Assembly (NCBI GenBank): GCA_002470185.1
Contig: DKNG01000006.1
Coordinates: 1 to 31,262, forward strand
From: Arcobacter sp. UBA7394
GTDB taxonomy: Bacteria; Campylobacterota; Campylobacteria; Campylobacterales; Arcobacteraceae
Direction: 5' to 3'
Length of the DNA: 31,262 nucleotides
Below, piece after piece: positions 1 to 5,820 of the stretch (position 1 is the first letter of the stretch; each line of letters opens with the position of its first letter). The notes beneath the pieces were generated by a model. That model saw only the letters and a program-made list of their open reading frames with translations. It did no database searches and was not told the DNA's origin. The translations under genes and the position numbers were made by a program.

Positions 1-306
1 AGTTTAAATTATATTAAAAATGAAGCTATGGAGCACAAAGAAGCAGTTATTGAAGCAACTAAAACAAGAATTAGACCAATTTATATGAGTTCATTAACTT
101 CTATTTTTGGTATGTTACCATTAGTATTAATTCCAGGTCCGGGATCCGAATTCTATAGAGGATTAGGTTCTGTTATTACAGGAGGACTTGCGTTCTCTAC
201 AATCTTTACGATTTTTGTTACACCAGCATTATTAATGTTCTTTATTAAACTAGAGCAAAAAGTAGGTAAAAAACCTAATACACCTGTTGATGTAAGTAAA
301 GCATAA
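1..306 (+). CDS. RND-family efflux permease, C-terminal fragment
   Basis: This is the last ~101 codons of an inner-membrane RND (AcrB/HAE1-type) proton-driven efflux pump; the reading frame is open from base 1, so the gene starts outside the window. The visible part has the family's closing pattern: an amphipathic stretch ending in RIRPIYMSSLTSIFGMLPL, a GPGSEFYRGLG loop, and a final membrane helix ending VTPALLMFF followed by a short charged tail. The internal ATG at 28 is not the start. The gene ends 11 nt before a TolC-like gene, which gives the usual pump/outer-membrane-channel pairing; the periplasmic adaptor would be expected upstream. The substrate cannot be told from this fragment. 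Confidence 0.9.
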   Translation, partial: SLNYIKNEAMEHKEAVIEATKTRIRPIYMSSLTSIFGMLPLVLIPGPGSEFYRGLGSVITGGLAFSTIFTIFVTPALLMFFIKLEQKVGKKPNTPVDVSKA

Positions 307-317
307 AAGGAAAAACA

Positions 318-1577
318 ATGAGAAGAATAAAAAACAAATTATTAACTCTATCACTAGCGGCATCTTTCTTTGCCGTTGGTGCTAATGCTTTGAATTTAGA
401 TGAAGCTGTAAATATTGCATTAGAAAAGAATAATGACTTACAAATTCAAAACTTTGATTATATTGAGTCAATTCAAAATGTAAAAGCAAATAATGCTAAT
501 TTTTTACCTAAACTAGATTTAGCTTATGGTTATAATAATAGAGATAAAGTTAATACAACACAAACAAAAGAAGATGGTACTTTAAGTGCAAAAATCTCTT
601 ATAATCTTTTTAATGGATTTAAAGATATTTCAACAAAAAAATCATCAAAATATTTATCTGAATCATCAAAGTATTCTTTAAAGGCTTTAAAACAAGATAC
701 TATATTAAATACAAAAAAAGCATATATTAATTATCTAGATAAAGTAAATGCACAAGAAACTTTTGAGAGTGAATATACTTTATTTGAAAAACAATATACA
801 GATGCTCAAAATAGATATGACCAAGGTTTAATTGCAAGAAATGATTTATTACAGGTACAAGTAAATATGTCAAATGCAAAACAAAATGTGGTTAGAGCAA
901 AGGCAGATGTTAAAATTGCAAAATTAGAGTTATCTAATATTTTAGGTGGTATGGATTTAAGTGGTGAAATTATTGAGCCATTACATGAAAAAAATTTAAA
1001 TATCAAAACTTATGATGCAAATGTTTTAGATCAAAGAAGTGAAATTCAAGCTCTAAAAATGAGTTTAGAATCAATAAAAAATCAGCAAAAAGCAACTAAG
1101 GGATCTTTTTATCCTAAATTAGATGCTTCTTTTTCTCATAATAGATTTTATGATGATTTAGGATTTGATGAGGTTGATTCTGGAATTGATAATCAAAATG
1201 TTGCAAACTTAAGTGCATCATGGAATTTATATAATGGTGGAAGTGATGATAATCAAATTGCCATTTATAAAACAAGAATGTCAAAACTAAAAACTCAATT
1301 AGTAAAAACATCACTTGATATTAAATTACAGTATGAAAATGCTAAGTCAGATTTAGAAGTTGCAAATGATAATTACGAAACAGCTACATTATCATTAGCA
1401 CAAGCGAAAGAAAATTATAATATAGTTAGTAATAGATTTAATGAAGGTATTTCAAGTAGTACTGATTTAACTGATGCAAATTTCTTATTAACATCAGCAA
1501 AACAAAGATTTAGTAGAGCATATTTTGATAAGTATTTATCAATTGCAACATTAAATAGAATTGTAGAGGCAAAATAA
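318..1577 (+). CDS. TolC-like outer membrane efflux channel
   Basis: A 419-residue outer-membrane efflux protein (OEP/TolC family) that would form the exit duct for the RND pump encoded just upstream. It begins with a Sec signal peptide (basic MRRIKNK, a hydrophobic core, and an AxA-like cleavage site at about residue 24, GANA|LN). The mature protein shows the family's two-fold repeat of long coiled-coil helices, for example around residues 130-200 and 330-400, each followed by an NRFNEG- or NRYDQG-type turn (YDQGLIARNDLLQVQV; FNEGISSSTDLTDANF). The start has a good ribosome site (AAAGGA) ten bases upstream. Length is normal for the family. Co-transcription with the pump is inferred from the 11-nt gap. 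Confidence 0.92.
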   Translation: MRRIKNKLLTLSLAASFFAVGANALNLDEAVNIALEKNNDLQIQNFDYIESIQNVKANNANFLPKLDLAYGYNNRDKVNTTQTKEDGTLSAKISYNLFNGFKDISTKKSSKYLSESSKYSLKALKQDTILNTKKAYINYLDKVNAQETFESEYTLFEKQYTDAQNRYDQGLIARNDLLQVQVNMSNAKQNVVRAKADVKIAKLELSNILGGMDLSGEIIEPLHEKNLNIKTYDANVLDQRSEIQALKMSLESIKNQQKATKGSFYPKLDASFSHNRFYDDLGFDEVDSGIDNQNVANLSASWNLYNGGSDDNQIAIYKTRMSKLKTQLVKTSLDIKLQYENAKSDLEVANDNYETATLSLAQAKENYNIVSNRFNEGISSSTDLTDANFLLTSAKQRFSRAYFDKYLSIATLNRIVEAK

Positions 1578-1586
1578 TATATAAAA

Positions 1587-2468
1587 ATGAATATTCATCA
1601 AAAAGAAAATATTAATTTATTCTTTTTAATAAGTGTTTCTTTACTGTTTTTGAGTTTGAACTCAATCTTTTGTAAAGCAGCATTAGTTAATAACTACATT
1701 GATGCATATTCATTTACTTTTTTTAGATTATTATCAGCAAGCGCCATGTTAGTAATAATCTATTTATTTAAAAACAAAAAAATATCAATCTCTTTTAAAC
1801 AAAATTGGATTAGCTCATTTATGCTATTTTTATATGCAGTTTCTTTCTCCTACTCATATTTAAGCATAGATGCAGGCTTTGGAACACTTCTTCTTTTTGC
1901 AGTGGTTCAGATAGTTATGTTAGCTAGTTCATTTTTTTATAAAGAGTCTTTATCAAAAACTAAAATCTTAGGTTTATTAATAGCATTTTCTGGTCTTATA
2001 TATTTGTTATATCCTAGTGAAAGTTTTGAGTTATCATACTTTCATATTCTATTAATGATTCTTTCTGGAATAGCTTGGGCTGTTTATTCAATACTTGGAA
2101 AAAACTCTTCTGATGCACTTTTTAATACAATGGATAATTTTATAAAAGCAAGTTTTTTTATAATTGTGTTTTTCTTTATATTTATAAGAGATGAGATGTA
2201 TTTTACTTTTGAAGGTTTAATATTTGCAATTTTATCAGGTAGTATTACTTCTGCTTTAGGCTATGTATTGTGGTATCAGGTCTTACCTCAAATTCAAATA
2301 GTAACTGCTGGAATAATTCAACTATTTGTTCCCATATTAGCAATTATTGTAAGTATTATATTCTTAGATGAGTTATTAACTATGAGCCTATTTATTTCAA
2401 CTGCATTAGTATCTTTTGGTGTAGTTTTATCTTTGTATTCAAAAAAGAAGATTAATCAAAATACTTAA
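1587..2468 (+). CDS. EamA/DMT-family transporter
   Basis: A 293-residue inner-membrane protein with about ten hydrophobic helices, arranged as two five-helix EamA repeats (drug/metabolite transporter superfamily). Family features include an NSIFCKAAL-type start of the first repeat, FTFFRLLSASAML in helix 2, SGIAWAVYSILGK opening the second repeat, and YVLWYQVLPQIQIVTAGIIQLFVPILAI in its helices. The substrate is not predictable; relatives export amino acids or other metabolites. It follows the TolC-like gene by 9 nt with no clear Shine-Dalgarno, so it may be read through from the efflux operon. Its 3' end overlaps a small gene on the opposite strand by 17 nt. Confidence 0.88.
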   Translation: MNIHQKENINLFFLISVSLLFLSLNSIFCKAALVNNYIDAYSFTFFRLLSASAMLVIIYLFKNKKISISFKQNWISSFMLFLYAVSFSYSYLSIDAGFGTLLLFAVVQIVMLASSFFYKESLSKTKILGLLIAFSGLIYLLYPSESFELSYFHILLMILSGIAWAVYSILGKNSSDALFNTMDNFIKASFFIIVFFFIFIRDEMYFTFEGLIFAILSGSITSALGYVLWYQVLPQIQIVTAGIIQLFVPILAIIVSIIFLDELLTMSLFISTALVSFGVVLSLYSKKKINQNT

Positions 2469-2604
2469 AGTCTTTATCTTCACTTCCATCTTTTTTTCTA
2501 TTTTTAAATTTCCACATAGTCCTAAAATATTTAACTGTTTGAAAAGACAGTACTATTGCAATAAGAAAAAGAATAAAATATACTAGAATAAATAAAAGTT
2601 CCAT
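2452..2604 (-). CDS. Small single-pass membrane protein (50 aa), function unknown
   Basis: A 50-codon gene on the minus strand. It starts at ATG (2604-2602), preceded by a strong ribosome site (GAAGGAG, about 5-6 nt spacing), and ends with TAA at 2454-2452. The product begins MELLFILVYFILFLIAIVLS, one hydrophobic helix of about 20 residues. It continues with a very basic stretch (WKFKNRKKDG) and an acidic/aromatic tail ending KDFKYFD. By the positive-inside rule the tail should face the cytoplasm. It is convergent with the EamA gene, overlapping its last 17 nt, and divergent from yjbQ. The ribosome site and membrane-protein-like composition argue that it is real; no function can be assigned. 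Confidence 0.65.
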   Translation of the reverse strand: MELLFILVYFILFLIAIVLSFQTVKYFRTMWKFKNRKKDGSEDKDFKYFD

Positions 2605-2681
2605 TACTGCTCCTTCTACTATTTTCTTTATACTTATATTTTACATATTTTTTGTAAAATCTTCAAATTATTTGAAAAATC

Positions 2682-2690
2682 TGTTATTAT
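2682..2690 (+). promoter_or_regulatory. Extended -10 promoter element of yjbQ
   Basis: TGTTATTAT matches an extended -10 (TGn plus a TATAAT-like hexamer at 2685-2690), in a T/A-periodic upstream context typical of Campylobacterota sigma-70 promoters. A start of transcription 6-7 nt downstream would fall on or right beside the ATG at 2697, which has no Shine-Dalgarno. The message may therefore be leaderless. Inferred from sequence only. Confidence 0.45.
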
Positions 2691-2696
2691 CTTTTT

Positions 2697-3116
2697 ATGA
2701 AAATAGAACAAAAAGAGTTTAATCTAAAAGCAAAAAGCAGAGGTTTTCATTTGATTACAAATGAAATACTATCAAACTTAAAAGAGTTATCTAGTTTTAA
2801 AGTAGGTACTTTAAATTTATTTATAAAGCATACAAGTGCAAGTCTTACAATAAATGAAAATTGTGATGCTTCAGTTAGAGATGATATGGAAAGATTTGTA
2901 AATGATGTGATTTCAAACAAAGTATACTTTGAACATACCTATGAGGGAGATGATGATATGCCAGCACATCTAAAATCTTCAATTTTTGGCTCTAATATTA
3001 CTATACCTATTACAAATGGAAAACTAAACCTTGGCACTTGGCAAGGTATTTATCTTGGTGAGCATAGAGATTATGGTGGTAGTAGAAAAGTTGTTGCTAC
3101 GATTATGGGAAATTAA
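2697..3116 (+). CDS. yjbQ: YjbQ/UPF0047 family protein (secondary thiamine-phosphate synthase type)
   Basis: A 139-residue soluble protein of the YjbQ/UPF0047 family, the usual full length. The diagnostic elements are present in order: IKHTSASLTINENCD (residues about 43-57), DDMERFVN, FEHTYEGDDDMPAHLKSS with the conserved histidine and acidic run (about 82-99), and the C-terminal GTWQGIYLGEHRDYGG. Family members form trimers and the E. coli homologue shows weak thiamine-phosphate synthase activity; the true physiological role is uncertain. There is no Shine-Dalgarno at the ATG, but an extended -10 lies directly before it. It is convergent with the reductase gene downstream, from which it is separated by a hairpin. 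Confidence 0.88.
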   Translation: MKIEQKEFNLKAKSRGFHLITNEILSNLKELSSFKVGTLNLFIKHTSASLTINENCDASVRDDMERFVNDVISNKVYFEHTYEGDDDMPAHLKSSIFGSNITIPITNGKLNLGTWQGIYLGEHRDYGGSRKVVATIMGN

Positions 3117-3145
3117 ATAGATCACAAAATATATGTGATCTATTT
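3115..3145. terminator. Bidirectional hairpin between convergent genes
   Basis: A perfect 12-bp inverted repeat (AAATAGATCACA at 3115-3126, TGTGATCTATTT at 3134-3145) with a 7-nt loop. It spans the stop codons of the two converging genes. The flanks are AT-rich but lack a long U-tract, so it is a plausible but not strong bidirectional terminator. Confidence 0.55.
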
Positions 3146-3676
3146 AGTATGAACTCTCTTAAAATGATTTTGAACTATTCCTTTATCAATACTAGAAGAT
3201 ACACACTCAAAATTTAGTCTTTTTGATATTTTAGAAAACAAAGGTTTTCCACCACCTAGTAATATTGGTATTGTTGTTATGATAATTTCATCTATTAAAT
3301 CTTCTTTTAAAAAGTTTTGAATATTTACTCCACCATCTATATATAAGTTTTTATATCCTTGTGAATGGATCTCTTTTAAAATATTTTCAACTGAACCATT
3401 TAATAGTTGAATTTTATCTTTGTATTTTTCAGGTATTTCTTTTAATGAATTACTTACTACAAATACTGGTTTAGGGTAGGGCCAATCACCACCAAAACTA
3501 CAAACTATATTAAATGTATTTTTTCCCATTACAATAGCGTCAATGCTTTTAATAAATTCTGGATAGTTTATTTCTAGATTTATTTCTTCATTTGGATTTG
3601 GCAACCAATCTAATTTTTCTTCAATATCCGCTATATACCCATCTAAACTTGTTGCTATATATACATAGTTTTTCAT
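3140..3676 (-). CDS. RibD C-terminal/dihydrofolate reductase-like protein
   Basis: A 178-residue cytoplasmic protein of the RibD_C/DHFR-like reductase superfamily (single-domain YwjB/YyaP type). It shows the family opening YVYIATSLDGYIAD (residues 4-17), the KLDWLPNP loop, DAIVMGKNTFN, the ribose-phosphate binding segment NLYIDGGVNIQNFLKE and IITTIPILLGGGKPLF. NADPH-dependent reduction of a pterin- or pyrimidine-like substrate is the family expectation; the actual substrate is unknown. The start at 3676 has an AAGGA ribosome site. It lies 1 nt downstream of an open stretch that could be the end of another gene. Confidence 0.85.
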   Translation of the reverse strand: MKNYVYIATSLDGYIADIEEKLDWLPNPNEEINLEINYPEFIKSIDAIVMGKNTFNIVCSFGGDWPYPKPVFVVSNSLKEIPEKYKDKIQLLNGSVENILKEIHSQGYKNLYIDGGVNIQNFLKEDLIDEIIITTIPILLGGGKPLFSKISKRLNFECVSSSIDKGIVQNHFKRVHTK

Positions 3677-3677
3677 A

Positions 3678-3818
3678 TTATTCCTTTATATTTTGCAATG
3701 TAGAATTATACCTATATAAAAGGTAAAGAATAAATGAAAAAAGAGAATATGCACTAAGCGCTACTGTAATTCTAAACTGTGCAAATAGAGTTACTTTTAA
3801 ATGTAATTGAATAAATCT
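3678..3818 (-). pseudogene. Possible decayed membrane-protein remnant
   Basis: A stop-free stretch of 46 codons with no ATG, GTG or TTG near its beginning. It opens right after a TGA (3821-3819) and closes with TAA one base before the reductase ATG. The translation contains a hydrophobic segment (RITVALSAYSLFSFILYLLY) ending in RYNSTLQ. Just upstream, in another frame, lies a helical-looking run FELQKAEDLFNYI. This could be the end of a frameshifted small membrane-protein gene co-transcribed with the reductase, but in DNA this AT-rich it could be chance. The rest of the 276-nt gap (3677-3952) shows nothing else. Confidence 0.2.
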
Positions 3819-3952
3819 TCAGCTTTTTGCAGTTCAAAAGTTTTATATAAAAATTAAAAAAAAATCTAATAAATAATTTTTATATATTATTAAATTGAAC
3901 TAAGATACATTATAAATAGCTTGTTAAGTATTGAGTTAGAGGAGGGATTATT

Positions 3953-4447
3953 ATGGTTTCTTTAGTTCATTTGCATATCATTACTTTTTTTATAATCTTT
4001 ATAAACTTACTAATTTTTAATAAAAGAATGGAGAACAACTTAGGTTCAAAATATTTTTTTGTTAATTATATATATCATAAACATAAACAAATCAGCTGTT
4101 TTATTGTTACCTATCCCTTTCTAATCATATTATTCTATTTTTTAATGGAAGACATATTTCCTATTGGTACTTTTTTTATATCTATTCTTCATGTTTGTTT
4201 TTTACATGAAATCACTTCTAAAAAAACTATAAATAAAAGAGAAGCTTATATTGAGTGGTTTAAACACAATGTTAAACATAGTCTTTCTATGCATGCTTAT
4301 GATATGTTAAAAAAGGATTTTAGATTTTTAAATGAGAAAATAAATAGAATGTTATTATTTAAATTTGAAATTTTATTTTTTATATCTATTGTTATAGAAA
4401 CTGAAGTTATGTTTGAAGTTTTTGCTATTCTTGATAAAATGAAATAG
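3953..4447 (+). CDS. Membrane protein of unknown function (164 aa)
   Basis: I do not recognise a family. The 164-residue product has an N-terminal hydrophobic helix (about residues 6-24), a basic loop (YIYHKHKQ), two further hydrophobic segments (about 48-66 and 68-82), a charged cytoplasmic-looking middle with HNVKHSLSMHAYDMLKKDFR, and a last hydrophobic helix near residues 134-156. It is rich in His, Lys and Phe. The start is well supported by a strong ribosome site (AGGAGGG, 3939-3950 region, about 7 nt spacing). It is convergent with the mini membrane-protein genes. No conserved catalytic motif is visible. Confidence 0.7.
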   Translation: MVSLVHLHIITFFIIFINLLIFNKRMENNLGSKYFFVNYIYHKHKQISCFIVTYPFLIILFYFLMEDIFPIGTFFISILHVCFLHEITSKKTINKREAYIEWFKHNVKHSLSMHAYDMLKKDFRFLNEKINRMLLFKFEILFFISIVIETEVMFEVFAILDKMK

Positions 4448-4468
4448 GGAGATTATTAAATATTTCCT

Positions 4469-4711
4469 CTATTCATTTGAAACACCTTTAAATGAATCAA
4501 ACCAATTTAATTCAGATGGAGCACTATCTGATTTTTTACTACTTTTACTAATATTACCTGATGTTTTTTGCGTACGTAATTTATTCTCAGACATTGAATA
4601 GCTACCTGATGGCTGATCTAATACAATAAGAGTAAAAACAAGAATTACTGCTATTACAAGTACTTTAAATATAGTATCTGATAATGATTTTTTCTTTTCT
4701 ACTTTTTTCAT
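4469..4711 (-). CDS. Small membrane protein with C-terminal WFDSFKGV motif (paralogue B)
   Basis: An 80-residue protein with a short basic N-terminus (MKKVEKKK), one membrane helix at about residues 14-32 (IFKVLVIAVILVFTLIVL) and a Ser/Lys-rich tail that ends ELNWFDSFKGVSNE. The predicted topology places the tail in the periplasm. It is the second of two tandem genes: the 77-residue product immediately upstream has the same design and ends LQWIDSFKGVNN. The 20 bases before the two ATGs match at 16 positions, so this looks like a tandem duplication. Neither gene has a clear Shine-Dalgarno. The function is unknown. Confidence 0.65.
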   Translation of the reverse strand: MKKVEKKKSLSDTIFKVLVIAVILVFTLIVLDQPSGSYSMSENKLRTQKTSGNISKSSKKSDSAPSELNWFDSFKGVSNE

Positions 4712-4731
4712 AATATAATTTTGACATACTT
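4703..4731 (-). repeat. Duplicated start region, copy 2
   Basis: The 20 bases before the ATG at 4711 (beginning AAGTATGTCAAAATTA) plus ATGAAAAAA match the equivalent region of the upstream paralogue (4968-4996) at about 25 of 29 positions. The conserved untranslated part suggests either a recent duplication or a shared regulatory element TATGTNAAAATTA. Confidence 0.5.
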
Positions 4732-4742
4732 TTATTGAAAGA

Positions 4743-4976
4743 TTACTTGTTTTTCATATTATTTACACCTTTAAAGCTATCAATCCATTGAAGTCTTTGT
4801 GGTGTGTGTTTTGTTGTATTTGAAGGTTTTGCAGTTCCATAATAAATTGCATTAATTATACTTTTACTATTTTCCACGACAGTTACAGTTAAAAATAGTC
4901 CAAGTAGACTCAATAAAGTTATTAAAAACTTTCGTTTATGCATTTTAAGCATGTTATACAAGTTATTTTTTTTCAT
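4743..4976 (-). CDS. Small membrane protein with C-terminal WIDSFKGV motif (paralogue A)
   Basis: A 77-residue protein with a basic N-terminus (MLKMHKRKF), one membrane helix (about residues 17-35, FLITLLSLLGLFLTVTVVE) and a polar Thr/Lys-rich tail ending RLQWIDSFKGVNNMKNK. It is paralogous to the next gene downstream (31-nt gap); both share an (L/N)xW(I/F)DSFKGV(N/S)N terminus, which is the best conserved part. It is divergent from rraA and is probably transcribed together with its paralogue. No known family is recognised. The conserved tail may be a periplasmic docking peptide, which is inference. Confidence 0.65.
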   Translation of the reverse strand: MKKNNLYNMLKMHKRKFLITLLSLLGLFLTVTVVENSKSIINAIYYGTAKPSNTTKHTPQRLQWIDSFKGVNNMKNK

Positions 4977-4996
4977 AAAGTAATTTTTACATATTT
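4968..4996 (-). repeat. Duplicated start region, copy 1
   Basis: Counterpart of 4703-4731, with upstream bases beginning AAATATGTAAAAATTA followed by ATGAAAAAA. It supports tandem duplication of the mini membrane-protein gene including its leader. Confidence 0.5.
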
Positions 4997-5112
4997 CACA
5001 TTAATTTCTGTTTATCTATAAATTTAGAATTATAATATGAAAATTCTATATATTGTTCATCGTATTTCTTTTTTTGTTGAAGCAAAATTTATTTTAAATT
5101 CAAGTTTTACTT

Positions 5113-5143
5113 TATTAATGAATAGTATAATTATTCATTAATA
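5113..5143. promoter_or_regulatory. 12-bp perfect inverted repeat before rraA-like gene
   Basis: TATTAATGAATA (5113-5124) and TATTCATTAATA (5132-5143) form a perfect inverted repeat with a 7-base spacer, ending just before the AGGAG ribosome site at about 5147. It could be an operator for a dimeric regulator or an RNA hairpin controlling translation. No regulator gene is adjacent. Confidence 0.5.
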
Positions 5144-5156
5144 TTTAGGAGTATAA

Positions 5157-5759
5157 ATGGATTACAAAAAATTTGCAGATTTTTCCCCTTGTGATTATGC
5201 AGGACCATTAAAAAGAGAGAGTTTTATGGATGCTGGAATGAAAGAATTATGGCCAGAAATTCCTAGAGTTTCAGGTCCCGCATTTACTGTTGAAATGGTT
5301 GCTGGTGAAAACTTAAGCTTGCATAGAGCAATTTATGAAGCGCCTGTTGGTTCTATAATTGTTGCACAATCAAATACAGTTGATTATTCAGTAATAGGTG
5401 GAAATGTTACTAAAATTGCACAAGAAAGAGGAATCGCTGGTTTTGTAATAGATGGTACGGTAAGAGACATAGGTGAAATAAAAGAGCTAAAAATGCCAAT
5501 GTTTGGAAGAGGAGTTTTACCAATGCCAGGAGGTAAAAAAAATGCAGTACCTGTTAATGTTCCTATTGTTGCAGGTGGAATCTCAGTAAACCCTGGTGAT
5601 ATTATTGTTGCAGATGAAGAGGGAATTACTGTTATTCCAAAAGATAAAGCTGAAGAGATTTATGCTCAAACAAAAATAAATGTAGAAAAAGAAAAAGCCA
5701 TGAGTTTTGAACAATGGGCTGCTAATCATAAAGAGAAGATTGATTCTTTTTATAAGTAA
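5157..5759 (+). CDS. RraA-family protein (HMG/oxaloacetate aldolase-decarboxylase type)
   Basis: A 200-residue RraA-family protein. The class signature G-x20-R-D is present as G82...R103-D104 within GFVIDGTVRDIGEI, together with the GGN (81-83) loop and PVNVPIVAGGISVNPGDIIVADEEGITVIP. In members acting as 4-hydroxy-4-methyl-2-oxoglutarate aldolase or oxaloacetate decarboxylase, the arginine and aspartate bind pyruvate and the metal; E. coli RraA instead inhibits RNase E. The C-terminal extension (EKAMSFEQWAANHKEKID) fits the enzyme-type branch better. The start has an AGGAG site. It neighbours a chemoreceptor and a carboxylate/proton-type transporter, so an organic-acid role is plausible inference. 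Confidence 0.82.
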   Translation: MDYKKFADFSPCDYAGPLKRESFMDAGMKELWPEIPRVSGPAFTVEMVAGENLSLHRAIYEAPVGSIIVAQSNTVDYSVIGGNVTKIAQERGIAGFVIDGTVRDIGEIKELKMPMFGRGVLPMPGGKKNAVPVNVPIVAGGISVNPGDIIVADEEGITVIPKDKAEEIYAQTKINVEKEKAMSFEQWAANHKEKIDSFYK

Positions 5760-5785
5760 TTGACTTTAAAATTGATATTTATTAC

Positions 5786-5820
5786 AAAACAATAAAAGAG
5801 AATTACTCTTTTATTGTTTT
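5786..5820. terminator. Strong bidirectional terminator
   Basis: A perfect 15-bp stem (AAAACAATAAAAGAG at 5786-5800, CTCTTTTATTGTTTT at 5806-5820) with a 5-nt loop, which ends in T-tracts on both strands. It separates the converging RraA-family and chemoreceptor genes and contains the chemoreceptor stop codon. Confidence 0.85.

Noticed and set aside
806..1314. Minus-strand open frames inside the TolC-like gene
   Set aside because: Shadows of a well-supported gene; composition is implausible and no start signals are present.
4471..4497. 8-bp inverted repeat ATTCATTT/AAATGAAT as a terminator
   Set aside because: It lies in the end of a coding sequence, with an 11-nt loop and no T-run; probably chance.
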